Below are positions 46,007 through 58,864 of a stretch of 64,000 nt of DNA, piece by piece. Position 1 is the first letter of the stretch. Every line of letters begins with the position of its first letter. The DNA comes from Asparagopsis taxiformis. Lineage: Eukaryota; Rhodophyta; Florideophyceae; Bonnemaisoniales; Bonnemaisoniaceae. The translations under genes were made by a program, and so were the position numbers. The stretch spans positions 1 to 64,000 of the forward strand of contig JALQPE010002305.1 of the NCBI GenBank assembly GCA_030407315.1, given 5' to 3'. Below the pieces are notes generated by a model that was not told the DNA's origin, made no database searches, and saw only the letters and a program-made list of their open reading frames with translations.

Positions 46007-47373
46007 TTGTCTTGGTTTGGGTCGAACTTATAGAGCTGTTGGTGAGTGAAAAGTACCAATGGCACGAGATAGATGTCCTATTTTTCGCCACGCATCATCT
46101 CTTTCTATTAATCTCCTCAGACGAAAGTACGATGATTGATCAACTTACTTGGAGGAGGCTTCGGACAGCAGGATTCATACTTTGTCATATTTAAAACGCG
46201 GCAGAAAACAAACAGTTTTCAACTCGTCTGCTTTACTGTTGCCGGGATGACAGCGACATTAACCCAACTTGTATGAGACTCGTCGCAGACAGCAATAGGA
46301 ACAAATATTGTGGAGGAGGACACGCTCAACAAGTTTGATGGAAACACATATCATATTCGTCGCGAACCTCCATAGTGGCCAAGCCATTGTACTGAGAGAT
46401 TACCTGCGCGACAACGATGTAAAAATTTTAAATGTGTGGATGTCGACGACCTGGAGTGTTGCACAATAATGTTAGGAAAAGAGTAGACTACAATGCCCAC
46501 GAGACCCCCACGGTTCAATTTCATTGGTGATAAAGTTGACAGCGTATTCCGAATGGTATCCAGTTTACAGACATACCTGTCGTCACTGCGCCAAACATAG
46601 ATATAGAAACACATAACCGACATGCGCGCAGCGCCTGATGTTTTCAGGAGGACCCTCTCGAGTCGGTTATCCGTGTACATACAGTTACATTGTCACCAAT
46701 ATTGTCCATTCCTTTCACTCTGGCACACATTTTGACACCAATCTTTACAATTCCGTTTCGACAAACCTTGTGTTGTACCAGTCCGCACTCGCAGTTTGGT
46801 ACGTAATCAGACTAACCAATGAAGAGAGGAAACAAGGTTCGTGCAGTACGATCTTGGAGTGGATTGCTCCCTCTTTCGAAACGCCATTATGGCATGCCAT
46901 GGGCCCTGGTAAACACGATCATCCGTCACAGCAGGGACGATTCTGCCCACGTATTCTTTTATCTAAAAGTGATACTACTGAGAGCACTTGATGCTCCCCG
47001 AGTGCAAACATAGCAATTCAGTCGCCAGCTAGCACTTGGTCGGCCGACGTCATCACATCACCGTCTTCGGCGAGAACTACCCGGGCTCGCCACGAGACCG
47101 TAGTCAACAGAAGCTGATTGGAGCAACGACGAATGTTTGGCTGACCGCATGCGCGTTGCCTACTGGGGAAAAAATTAAACAGTTGACAGCGTTCGCGGAA
47201 ACCCTGCCACCGGGGCCTCAACAAGCCATGTGACATTGCCCATGTGCCCTGAGCCCCATGAACGCCATTGATAACAATTATATTTGTGCTTTTGTATTTA
47301 GAAATTGCAATGAGTAGCATCAAACGTATTGACGACCTAGTCGGTTACATCTTCGTCAACCGCTCTTCTAACC
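46007..47373. other. Gene-free stretch
   Basis: No open frame with family likeness, no repeat and no RNA gene recognised. Confidence 0.5.
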
Positions 47374-48209
47374 TCAAGTCAATACACATCCCAACCAAGC
47401 CATCAACAACACGAGCAAACAATCGCTAATTGTTCGCCATACATTGCAATACACAGCACGCGCCGACTCCAACAGATCTCTTGCAGCCTCAAGCGCTTCC
47501 TCCTGCATGGCCAAATCACCTGAAACTTCGTCAACCCTTCTCTCAGCATTTTGAAGCCTACCAATCGCTCTATTGAGCGCCCTCCTCGCGGGGGGGACGC
47601 GTCTTTCCGCGCGACGCAACTGTCCCCGCAACTCCACCAACATTCGTCTCATCCGTCTTGTGTTCCCCCCGGCAATCGGATCAGATTCTGTTTCGCACGC
47701 ACCGCACGCTCAAGTCTATCCACTTCCCGCTCTCTGTTGGACAGCGTGCCACGCAGTCGTCGCACGGACCTCTCCGCGCGCCCTCGCGCCTTCTTGGCTT
47801 CGCTGACTTGCTTCGCCGCACGCGTGAGGGCGTTTAGCTCGATGGCCTCTAGATTCATGATGTTGTCCAAGGCGTCTTTCTGAGGCCCGCATATCCGTGG
47901 TGGCGGCGTCGGCGACGGTATCGGTGTCGGTCGCAAAGGGGGAGATGCTGTCACGGCGGGTGATGGAGACCCCGGTGCGGCAGATGGGATTGCGGATGGA
48001 GAAATTCGTACTGGTGAGGGGCTTTCATCCGGGATGACTACGGGTGTGATTTCAGGTTCTGGTGCTTGCAATTGTTCGACTTGCTGGTGGAGCGATTGTG
48101 AATTGACGTGGAGGTGGTTTGGTGAGTTGTTTGAGGCTTTTGCTTGCGTGGTGCTTATGTTTGCGGTGACGGATAGTAGGACAAGGAATAGGATGGCTGT
48201 AGGTTTCAT
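47374..48209 (-). CDS. Secreted Cys-bounded coiled-coil protein, paralogue 3
   Basis: MKPTAILFLVLLSVTANIS is a clear signal peptide, cleaved probably after TQA. A Pro/Ser-rich spacer of ~75 residues follows, then ICGPQKDALDN and the heptad region to a Cys near the C-terminus (AVYCNVW). Two frames meet at 47650: a run of six Gs where the paralogue at 50222 predicts seven (PGGNTR). One added G restores a ~275-residue protein. A TATA box lies 67 bases upstream of the ATG. Likely secreted or cell-surface; function unknown. Confidence 0.7.
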
Positions 48210-48275
48210 GGTGGGGTTGTAGAGTGATTGGACTGGCTTGATGTGCTTGTGGCGTTAGTCGCCGTGAGATGGGGG

Positions 48276-48283
48276 CTTTTATA
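48276..48283 (-). promoter_or_regulatory. TATA box of paralogue 3
   Basis: TATAAAAG on the minus strand, 67 bases from the ATG. The flanking sequence (GTCCGACTC...AGTATAAAAGC) is conserved with the promoter of paralogue 4. Confidence 0.75.
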
Positions 48284-48299
48284 CTGAGGAGAGAATGAG

Positions 48300-50221
48300 T
48301 CGGACAAGAAAATTGACTGCGGAAAGTGCGATAATGGAGGCTGTGCACGTCTTCACATCTCGCTGAGGGTCATACAGCGGTTCCTCTTTCGCTTTCTTGG
48401 GATTATTGTAAGACACTCTTGATGTTAGTGGCTGAACGCGTCAACGTAGGCACACACGGTGAGACACGTGCAACGATTAGCACCCGTATCGGCTCCTACG
48501 TAGTTAGTCAACTATCATTGCCGTGCAGGAAGGAGCCTTTGAGAGAATACTGAGTTTCCAAGGTGACTTGGTCAGGAATAGAGGGGGAGCTATAAAAAAT
48601 ATCACAAACCACAAAGGTGCACATATTGTCATTGCAGTATCGACGATATCCGTCAGGGCGCCCTTTCAGATTGGATGATTCAAATCTAATTAAACATCCG
48701 ATCTCCTTAATGACGCTGTTGATTGGGTGGAAGCGTCGAGGTGAAGATCACGCCGAAAAAACATGATTGACGTTGCACATCTGTCCATTTCATCGCCCTG
48801 CTGTCCCTGTCAATGCCTGTTCTTTCGGTGTCATTGGTCGGTTGTCGATGTGGATTCCCTTGCAGATAATTTATATTCCACTCTCCATTGTTTACACTGG
48901 TGCGATACCTCTTGGCGCTGATACTATGACAGCAAAGCGCGTGCGAAAGTGGCGTTTTCATTGTGCGTTGATGCGATTTCATTTCTCCAATGCATCATTA
49001 TGATGGTAACTTTGGTCAAATGGGCAGCATCTGTCGACACATCATGTAGTAACACACATCATTGTTGCCAGAAAACTGGAATCACACTTACGGACGACCA
49101 TACTTTCGAACATATATTGGTCAATCACAAGCAGAAGCAGTTCTTGCCAGAGCCAACACATCATGACACCGCTACAAGTCCATCAGGGACGAAATTTTAT
49201 GGTTACCGGTCCTTGCGGAGGAATTTTTGAAGAGCAGTAGCGCACGGTAAAGCTTCGATCGGGATATAACGAGCCGGTCACGCAGGCGCCAACACTTCAA
49301 CGAGATATACGACTTCGGAGTGGGTTCGGTCGAGGGGGGACAGTCTGCCACTTCATAGAAACGTCTTCGGCATGAAATTGCTTTGTTGACGAGGAAACTA
49401 CAAAATTTCGGATGTAATTGTACGACACTTTGCGCTGAGGGAACTGTTTAAATTTGCTCTTTTGAAACCTGTAACGCTAATGTTGAAATTTATTCAGGGG
49501 CAGACTTCCACTTGTCAAAACCCTCGCTACCAATCGACATGAGCTCATGTGAAGCAGCAGCCTCCGAGCTTGTACGCCCACTTGGCTCAGAAGTGTTGGT
49601 CAACTGTCTAAATACTGGACGCTCAGTGGCTGGCACTGGACACTATGAAAGACACGCTCCACAAAACTTCAAGCCGACATATACTGTAACATACACTACT
49701 ACATCATACACTTTACTGCAACAACATCAACGACACTCAGTGTTATATAGCATAAGTGCCATCCCTCAGGCTTTATAGTACGACAGCGGCCGTACATACG
49801 TCCCGAAACCCATGAACTTCAAGAACTGATACCCTGCCATCCCCAGATGCGAATCGCGCGACATCCCATTTTCTGTAGAGATAACGACGTGTTTTGCTCG
49901 ATGAGTGTGCGATTTATCTCTTATCCCCATAGAAACTCATAAGTCACAACGGACATGTCGTTTACTGATGTTCGTCAATTAGCTTCAAGTGCTCAAAGGT
50001 CTCCATTAATCTCCCCCACATAGCGTTACATTGTGTTCTTAATCATTGAATGATAGTCTAGGAATGGTGCCATTTTTCCCCTACATCCTCCACCAAAGCT
50101 GACGTGACTGACTTGACGCCAAGTCAAACTCGTGGATTTCCTACCACACATGAAATATTCTATCAATATACCAGGCTATGCACGGCAAATACTTGCCATG
50201 AAGAAGACGGACACGCAGTCA
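48300..50221. other. Gene-free stretch
   Basis: Only short chance frames; no repeat or RNA gene recognised. Confidence 0.5.
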
Positions 50222-51031
50222 CTAAGCATTCTCCATACACTGCAGATAGAGTGCAGAAGCAACCTGAAGCGCATCTCGCACAGCCATAAGTGTGTCCTCA
50301 ATCGATGCAACATCTCCTTCCGCCTCTTCCAAATCTCTCTCAGCCTGTTCTAGAGCAATAATCGCTACATTCAACCTGTTTTCCAACTGATTCACGCGTC
50401 GTCTAGCACGTCGCAGCTTCTTTCTCAAATTAGTCAACATTTTTCTCATGGCCCTAGTGTTTCCACCTGGTAATTGCCGAATATTCTGTTTTGCCTGCAC
50501 GGAACCTTTAAGTTGGTTTACATCTTGTTTTGCCTCTGCTACCATCCGCCGAAGTCGTTCTACCCGCTTCTTTGCGCCTCCATATCTCTCTCTGGCATTT
50601 GAGACCTCCACTGCTGCACGTGATTGAGCATGTACCTGTTCCTCTTCATCACGTTCGGCGTTTTCTAGTGCGTCTTTCTGAGGACCGCAGACCGTTGGAG
50701 GCGCCGCCGGTGTGGATATCGCAGAGGGTTGCATGATTTCAGGCTGTTGCGGGATTGAGTTAGCTGCTTCTCGCGATGATGAAATCACAGATTCCGGGGC
50801 TGTAGATGGTATGCCAGCCGATGATGGCGGCATTGACAGAGTGTTCCCATCCTCTCTGACTAAAGTTAAATGTCCTTGTTCTTGCAGTTTGGACGGTTGG
50901 GTTTGGTAGTGGAGTGTTCGGACCTTGATCTGAAGAGGCTTGGGTGAATTGTTCGAGAGCTCCCCACACGAGCTGCAGATTATCGAGGTGATTGATAGCA
51001 GAACAAGAAACATATTGAATAATTGTGTCAT
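50222..51031 (-). CDS. Secreted Cys-bounded coiled-coil protein, paralogue 4
   Basis: 269 residues, frame intact. The signal peptide MTQLFNMFLVLLSITSIICS is followed by a spacer of ~115 residues and TVCGPQKDALENAERDEEEQ. The heptad-rich helix carries LPGGNTRAMRKMLTNLRKKL, matching paralogue 3, and the end is SALYLQCMENA. It is the best-preserved member and the reference for repairing paralogue 3. Gene order, strand and promoter suggest tandem duplication. Function unknown. Confidence 0.75.
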   Translation of the reverse strand: MTQLFNMFLVLLSITSIICSSCGELSNNSPKPLQIKVRTLHYQTQPSKLQEQGHLTLVREDGNTLSMPPSSAGIPSTAPESVISSSREAANSIPQQPEIMQPSAISTPAAPPTVCGPQKDALENAERDEEEQVHAQSRAAVEVSNARERYGGAKKRVERLRRMVAEAKQDVNQLKGSVQAKQNIRQLPGGNTRAMRKMLTNLRKKLRRARRRVNQLENRLNVAIIALEQAERDLEEAEGDVASIEDTLMAVRDALQVASALYLQCMENA

Positions 51032-51097
51032 GGTGAAGTTGGAGGATGATGGGGATGTTATGGAGTGTATGTAATGTGATGGCTTTCGAATTGGGTC

Positions 51098-51105
51098 CTT
51101 TTATA
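51098..51105 (-). promoter_or_regulatory. TATA box of paralogue 4
   Basis: TATAAAAG on the minus strand, 67 bases from the ATG, the same distance as in paralogue 3, within a conserved ~30-bp block. Confidence 0.75.
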
Positions 51106-52580
51106 CTAAAGAAAGCGAGAGTTGGACGCCACGATAGGGTTCGAAAATCGTACGAATGGAGCGTTAAAAGTGTTTGATAATTGTGTGCATCTATTCATCT
51201 TGATTCGAATGTGAATGGCACTCTTTTACTATATTCTACCGACAACTGGAGCAATATGTGGTTTCTGGAAGCAGAGTTGAGTCAGCGTTGGGAAGTACAG
51301 CGAGAAAAAGAACAATAATGGGTACTTTCGCGGATTGATCAAAGGTCTCCAAGAGAACAAAATGTTCCGAGATACACGTTTATCAAAAGAAGAGGAGGAA
51401 CTTTGCAAGACAAAAACTGATTCTGCTTGCGAAAAACACATTCCAGCTTTCATGCTTACATCGTCTAAGGGAACCTATGTTGGGGCAGACTGGTACATAG
51501 GACTGATATTGTTTTGATGACTGTTTGTTTGACGGAATCACAAAACATACATCATACTCTATTCGCTTGGTGAATTAGTCGGACAGATTATGCAGGAAAG
51601 ACGCGACACTTGACGAAAACGTCACTTTGTCATATGCTATTGAGATTGCTTCCCCTCGTTCTGGGAGCCCTGGTCTGCCGGTTTCGAAGATGACAGCAAA
51701 GCTTATCTCGATGGACTGGTCATTGTGCTTCACAGGGTGTAGTATTTTGCCTCGGTGTCATTTCATCAGGCCACCATAAAATCGCTTCTTGTGGATCAGA
51801 CCGAGGACTTTCGGCATGTATGCACACAAAATCTGAAAATAGATGTCATTGTTGCACAGAAAACAGCTGCCTCGTTTGTGCCCATAGTATGACCGCCCCT
51901 GTTAACTCATGGTGAGCATTTGAGACGGAAACAGTGTTTACAGCTCATGCAAAGTATAGTGGTGTGGAAAGAGACAGCTTACGATGGTGACACATGGGCG
52001 GAAAAAGAAATACAGGGACGAATGCCAATCATTGATTGAAAATTTATAATTGCCAATTGTTTTTTTATGAGCAAAAGTCTCTAGTAGAGATGCATGTTTA
52101 ACAATGCACAAATTGATATTGGGATGAATCGGAAAACGTATGCAATGTCGAGATTTTGACGCGCGAAAATCGAGCCGTGCCTCAGCTATCGTTCTGAAGT
52201 TAAAATATCTTCTTCGTGCCTTGAAATCCTAATCTGCATTGTAGGATATGCACGGCTGGTAGGAATGTAATGTGTGTGAGAGAATGTAGGCTCCTTGCCG
52301 CCTCCGCCTCCGTCTGTCTCCTACTTATCACTATATCTCTAATTGTCGAGTCTGGAGATCGCCGGAGGCGTCTATGACAGGCTGTCTTGTGTTAGCATCC
52401 TGACAATGCGGACGGTAAGGAACGGCTATGAAGAGGGTAAGCTGAGTAGGAATATTTTGTCAAGCATTGACACCGTGTCCGGTACCCACAGAGATATGTC
52501 TGCATCTGTCAGGACGCTAAACAACGTACAAAGGCGCCAGACCAGATGAAAACACTAACACGTACGCACCGCCCGTCCGA
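51106..52580. other. Gene-free stretch
   Basis: No convincing gene or repeat recognised. Confidence 0.5.
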
Positions 52581-52750
52581 TGAGCACAACATTACAGCAT
52601 ACTCTTACAGTAACTAGAACAAGTCGTATTTAAACATCGCCGACGAGCGAACCTCAAATAAAGAAGGTAGTGGAGAAATCACACCATAACAGGTTATCGG
52701 CCCTTCATGCACACCGCGCAACACACATTCTCAACCGATCAGACGCCAAC

Positions 52751-53815
52751 ATGTCTACACACACGCTCCCAACCCTCGAACTTTAAAACCCAGACTACTG
52801 GCATCGCTCCCTTCAAGCACTCGCCCATGAAGCAGACCTCGATGAACTTCTAAACCCTGCGAACACCGCTCCAGAAGACCCCGATCAATTCACAGCATAC
52901 AAACGAAAGCAAGAAAGACTAACCCTCATCATCCTATCCAGTTTACCAAGACAAATTGTTTTGCGCCTCACCAAAACGAACCTGCAGCTAACCCCCTCCC
53001 TCCTTATACAACAAGTCCTACAGAAAGTAAGAGACATAACGGCTATGGACCACAGCCTCCTTGAATCTACCGCACGCAACACCCACCTCACCTCCATCGA
53101 CAACGTCGAGGAATACATCAACACTCACAATGAACTACGCATTGCAATACACAACGCGAACTACCCCCGAATTGATGACGAATCAACATCCATCCTATTC
53201 ATGATCCAAGGCATCGAAATGCTCCCAGACCTCGACACCACCTACGAGATCATGATACAAACACCATCCCAAACAATAGACGAATTTTGCACGCGCCTCA
53301 GACGCGCCACAAACCATATCAAAGCACGAGTCATGCGTTACCCACAACGACACCAACCTACCGCAACGATGACACGCACACAAATGTTCGCCCACCCCCA
53401 GCACACAACTCCGATCAGGCGCCAAACACAGTTCCGGCGCATATCGAGACCCGTCACAAACATCAACCGCCGCATGAACAAATGGTGCAACTATCACAAC
53501 TCGTCAACCCACAACGACCATGAATGCAAATCCCAGCGTCGTCCAAAGTTTAAACACACCGCGAATAACACCGTGGCACCCCTACAACACCACATCGACC
53601 ACGACGCCCCATTCTTTGACCAAAACTACCAAGAGATGTTAACTCCCCACGACTCTGCCACAGATGCAGACGACAATGAGAGTACGTACTACGTCCTTGA
53701 CTCCGGAGCATCACCTTCACACCTTAATAGACCCCACAGCACAACCCCAGCCACCCGTCAAACCCGTTACACCACTGTGGTGCAGTGCCACGTGGCGAAC
53801 CGCCTTGTACGGTGA
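52751..53815 (+). pseudogene. Copia gag and start of protease, broken
   Basis: ATG 52751 (MSTHTLPTL) meets a TAA 12 codons in; the frame then stays open as Gag-like sequence with a CNYHNSSTHNDHEC knuckle. Protease starts with VLDSGASPSHL and is lost at the insertion near 53.8 kb. It is related to the young copia's Gag in layout. Confidence 0.75.
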
Positions 53816-55040
53816 AACACCAAATATTTTGCATATATTTTTGAAACTTTAATTCCCACCACATTTTGGATTCTTTACCCGTCCACAGTGAATCACTGAA
53901 CGCAGTACACTTGGACTCAGTGGTACACTGAAGTTTTACACCAGCACTAACTGTTGTATACTACACTAACAGTGGGTTTACCACACCGGTCGCCCCGGCC
54001 ACTTAGGGTTTTTCCGACCGCCCTACTGTACTAGTATTTAGCCCATCCACTGACAACCGTAGAAGTTCACTTAGGGCTGACCACCGTTCTGTAACATAGT
54101 ATTTATTCGACGGCGGATCGCCCAGTTCTTCGATTGTAAAGTCACCGGAAGTTCGGTTGTCATTTTGCTCCCAAGGTGCGTTTCGCCGTCTGAGTCAGCC
54201 TGCTTCTCCCTTGGCTATAGTACTTGGCAACCTTCCGGTACCCGTTCGTCGCTGGTCCAGCGTTTGCCCTTGGCACCCCACCCGCTGTATCAGCATTATC
54301 CCTTACCACGCGCAGCCTGTGGCGCGCGTGCCCCTCTATCAGGAGTCTTCAGCCTCTTGGTATACCACTGGACCTGATCGTGTCGCTTCGCTCCCATCCT
54401 GCGGATCGCAGTAACTGTTTGCCTACTCCGCCTGTGGCTATAGTGCGTGGCACAAGTCAGGCCTTACTCTTGCCGCTGTATCAGCGCCTCCGGCATCGCC
54501 GTCTCGCTGTACCAGCTTCTCCTCTACCCTTTCAGGGTCTCTTCCCTGCACGTGCCACCAGTGGTACACGTGCCCTCTCACCCTTTTCCCCCTACCTGGT
54601 ACCCTCGCCTACTTGGTGGACCACCATTCACGCTGTATCAGCTCCCCTTCTTCTCCTTCTCGACCGTTGGTCACTCCCCTCACACACTAAGTGTCAGCTG
54701 ACATCCGGTGTATCACCGTCACACACTACCGCTTCAGTGTACCACTGATCCAGTGTTGCGCCATCCCTCATACCCCTTTAGGGTTGGCCTGACAAGCCAA
54801 TCTCTCACCTGCATAGCAGTATCACTTGAACCAAGATTCTCGACGTATCGTCTGTGTGGCCTTACAACCCACAGTCAAGCAGGCGATCCGCCTTAGCTCT
54901 ACCACCTCTAACCTGAGCTTGACTACCGAGACAGGAGGGCTCGAACACCTCGCGGTGCTTAGCCGAATCGGCTCACTACCCTAAGTCGAATCAACAGCTC
55001 GGGCATTGCACTACAACCACAACAGCTGCTAGCCATCGCT
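53816..55040. mobile_element. ~1.2-kb insertion within the copia protease region
   Basis: The copia protein reads up to about 53790 and resumes around 55040 (QLHSGSIQ, then LISVHTLAQ). The intervening DNA has different composition: pyrimidine-rich with recurring CTGTATCAGC and GGTACAC motifs. No credible gene. I could not identify terminal repeats or a target duplication, so the exact ends and type are unknown. Confidence 0.45.
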
Positions 55041-57640
55041 ATCCAATTACACACTCCGGGAGCATACAGATACCCACGCCAAACATGAAGCTGGATATAA
55101 CTGACGCAGTAGTCACACCGGACATCAACCAAAACCTTATATCAGTGCACACTTTAGCACAGAACCACGGTCCGGTCACGTTCACATCCTCAAGAGCATA
55201 CATACACCCTCGATACCAATCACGATCCCTACCCATAGCCTCCTACCGGAACGGACTTTACATAATCGAGAATAAATCCCCTTATTACCCAAACTAACTG
55301 AGCACTGTAACAACACACAGTCTCCATCCACCTCCAAAAGAACTGAACCGCACAAACCCCCCATCACCACGCCTGCGGGAAACACCAGATCACGAACCAA
55401 GGCAATCCAATGGGATCGTCCATGGCGTAGCTCACCATCAACAACCCCACCAGGAAACCGAAACAGCCATTAACAACCAGCCCAAGCCCACCACAGCTTC
55501 AGCACGAATTACACACACCATCAAACCAATTCAACCCAAAACTCAAAAAACCACCGCATACAAACACGAACCAATTACGGAAAGCAGCCCCAACCAAACC
55601 ACACGACCCACAGCACGCCCGCAAACAAACCTCCCACATTTGCGAAACAAGTGAAGCAGCGCTCAAACCAACAGATTCCACCAACTTCAATCCACCCCTC
55701 CCACAATACTTTAAACGCCACAACGAGGGAATTACTGAGCCCACAGTGTCGCAGCCCTTAATCAATACCCGAAATCACGCCCCGAACCCACTCACACAAC
55801 CCGGACCCACAGACACCCCATCCGCTGCCTACGACCTCCATCTTGCCCTTGGCCACCCCAACCCACAAACAATGCGACACATGTGCTGTCACAAACGCCT
55901 CCCGGCGCTAAAACAATTCGAAAACATGCCAATACCCGACATTACATGCAGCGCATGCGTGATCGCAAAAAATTAAGGCATCTCCACACAAACCAACACA
56001 ACATAACCACCAAATTGGTCAACACATTTCATCAGACATATGTGGCCCCCTTCCCACCCCATCTCGCCAAGATAATAGATACTTTATCACATTCAACGAC
56101 ACCAAAACACGCCAAATTACAGTACACTGCATCCCAAACCGCTCCTCCGTTGCACGAATCACTATTGACCACATGGAGCATATACACACCATACAAGGAA
56201 AATAACCCAGATTCTTTCGCACCGACAACGCCAGAGAGTATCTATCCGAAACACTCCGCTCACAACTACAAGCCCGTGGAATCACTCACATCACGTCTGC
56301 CCCCTATACTCCGCAACAGAACAGTATAGCAGAACGCGTAAAACAGACGCTCATGGGCATCGTCCGTGCGTCTCTTGCCCACAGCAGACTACATGACACC
56401 CACTGGCAAGATGCCCTCACAGATGCGGTATTCAAACGCAACCTCATCCCACATTCATCCACGCACAAGATACCTTACACAGAATGGTACCAAACCACCC
56501 CTCGAATACAACGGCTTTTCGCATTCGGTCAACTAGGACATGCTCCAACCTCAGCCCCAATACACAAACTCAACCCAAAAGGGTCACTCACCCGATATCT
56601 ACATGGAATTGACCAAGACACCATATGCGTCCAAGATACGAAAACGAATCAAGTCCAGAAAATACCCGCCATTGATTTACACCCATATTACACCTCAACT
56701 GACCCCACAGGAAGTACAGCAATGCTCTTCCACGTCAAATCCAAACCAAAACCCAAGCCACCCATCCCGTCGTACATCACCGAGTTCACACCGGCCCCAT
56801 ACAATTACCGCATAACTCTCGACCTCTCCCACTAACAATGACCTATAGGTACAAACGAAACCCTAATGGCGACATCGAAGAACGAAAAGCCAGATGTGCA
56901 ATCCGTGGGGACCTCATGCAGCCAACCATACACTATGACCCTAATGAAATAGCCACATTTACTGCAGACAAAACAACAATTCGACTCATCCTCAACCATG
57001 CCGCCGCCAACAACCTCCACACTGAACATTTTGACATCTCATCTGCCTTCCTACACGAACCATTCCAGCACACTCACCCCGCATACGTCAAACAACACCC
57101 TCTCTTCGACGGAACATTCAAAAACCCCCACAAATATGGCGAACTTAAAGGGAACTTATACGGCACCAAACAAGCTGGCCGCATCTTCTGCACTGGAGCA
57201 AGCCAATTCCTCACCAATCATGGCTTTAAGCAACTCAAGTCAGATCCTTGCCTCTTTATGCAAACCGATGGAAACAACCAAACAATCGTCGCAGTCACAA
57301 TAGATGACTTCCTAGTCTGCACCACCAACCAACATTTACTCACAAAACTATACAACCTGCTCAAATCCAAGTACTCTGTCAAGCGCCTTGGGAGACCCAC
57401 CAAATACCTAAACTGGAAGATTTCATACACCCCTAACGGCACTCACATCTCACAACCGCATATCATCACCTCCCTCATTGGCAAAACGAACATGCAGGAT
57501 GCGAAACCAATATCTAGCTTATATTCCGATGGCATAGACCTCTCCCCTCCATCTGACATCGACGCCATCGATCCTACAATCACCACCCCTTACCGCGAGG
57601 CACTTGGAGAATTGCGCTATCTAACAGACACTACGGTGTT
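55041..57640 (+). pseudogene. Copia pol remnants (pre-integrase, integrase, RT)
   Basis: Pieces in several phases: end of protease (55085-55297); GAG-pre-integrase HLALGHPNPQTM with CSACVIAKN (55746-55976); integrase C-terminal half (56353-56835, TLMGIVRASL); and RT (56838-57640) with DISSAFLHE and TIDDFLVC. Many stops and shifts lie between them, more than the single-base pattern of the other genes, so this is a true relic. RT stops at ELRYLTDTT where the palindrome array starts. Confidence 0.8.
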
Positions 57641-57990
57641 GGGAATAGAAAAAGATAGTAAATTTACTGTCTGAGACAGTAAAAATTACTGTCTGGCCAA
57701 GACAGTGCGCGGAGACAGTAAAATTTACTGTCTGGAAATTTCAGAATACTGCTGCAGCAATAAACTGGCACGAAATCTGGACAGTACCAAAAACAGTAAA
57801 ATTTACTGTCCAGAACAGTAAATTTTACTGTCCGGAAGTGTTGCCGCCAGACAGTATGTGCAGACAGTACATTTTACTGTCTGAGGCAATGCATTGTATT
57901 GTATTACTGCACTGTCTGGGTAAATCAGTAGACAGTAGTGTAGATAGCAAATTGTATTGTCTGCGGGTAGTACCGTGCATTGGTTGACCA
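57641..57990. repeat. ACAGTAAATTTTACTGT palindrome array
   Basis: About eight imperfect palindromes of the form GACAGTAAAATTTACTGTC, separated by 5-40 bases. They probably mark the subterminal part of a non-autonomous DNA transposon that cut the copia. The right edge is vague. Confidence 0.65.
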
Positions 57991-58543
57991 CACTGTCTGG
58001 TGGAGTGGACTTGAGAGGAAATAAGGATCATAGTGTTAGTATGAAGGTAAATATTGGAATGGTGTGTGGTATAAGACTATAGTAATTGTGATGGAGCTTT
58101 ACAGATAGTTGGATTTAGGGAAGCTAGATGCTGAATAGAACGTTGTAGAGAGAAAGATTGGGAGAATTAAACATATCTGGTGTGAGGGACATTGGAGAGT
58201 ATCATGGAAACTTTCCATGTTGAACGTGAGTGGGAATGGTGCGAGTGGGATTAGTAGGATTAGTGGAGTGATGGGAAATGAACTTGGGGCGAAATCGTTC
58301 ATTTTTGGGACAGCATATTCACTGGCACAATGCCTGCAGCAGACATCACACCGGCAATGTTTTGTATCTGGTTTCACACTACCCGCCCAATTTTGATGTG
58401 CACGTTGTTGGAAGCACTGCAAAATTGTCCATGGACTAGATCATTCTGGAGGAGATGGGGTTGTGGGTGTTGAACAGACAGGCAATACGCTAGATGAGAT
58501 GGCGAACGTATGTGAGAAGACAGGTCAGAGAGAACGGTTAGGT
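57991..58543. other. Gene-free stretch
   Basis: No gene or repeat recognised. Confidence 0.5.
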
Positions 58544-58864
58544 TTATTTCATCGTAAGGAACTTGAGACGGCGAATTTCATCGTCTCGCAGTTTGACTAG
58601 CTCCCAAACTCGTTTCAATTCATCTTCAACAAGCTTGAGTATTTCACGCTTCAGCGAGCTAAGATCACACCACTCCGACTCGTCTTGCATCTCAGCTAGC
58701 TGCAACTCCTCTGCGTGCACCGGTACTTGCCGCTGATCCAGACGCTGCATTTGCGCAACCTCTTCCGAATGCACACATTTTTGCTGTGAAGGCGTAGTGG
58801 AATACAACACATCTACAAGAGTTTCATCTCGACAGCTCACGATGTTAATATGCGCGGCATACAC
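58544..58864 (-). CDS. Small charged protein with C-terminal coiled coil
   Basis: 106 residues, MYAAHINIV start. The last ~40 residues (LKREILKLVEDELKRVWELV...) form a Leu/Glu/Lys heptad pattern. No family recognised. It is kept because codon content looks protein-like and the helix pattern is regular, but it may be a relic or chance frame. Confidence 0.3.
   Translation of the reverse strand: MYAAHINIVSCRDETLVDVLYSTTPSQQKCVHSEEVAQMQRLDQRQVPVHAEELQLAEMQDESEWCDLSSLKREILKLVEDELKRVWELVKLRDDEIRRLKFLTMK

Larger units (their letters stand above)
52581..57640 (+). mobile_element. Decayed short-LTR copia, 3' end missing
   Basis: A likely 5' LTR at 52581-52691 (TGAGCACAAC...CCATAACA) is close in size and layout to the 110-bp LTR of the young copia. 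It is followed by the same primer site GGTTATCGGCCC at 52692. Gag, protease, integrase and RT remnants follow. The element is cut in RT/RNase H at about 57640, where palindromic repeats begin, and is split by an insertion at 53.8-55.0 kb. No 3' LTR found, so the LTR limits are inferred from the relative. Confidence 0.75.
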
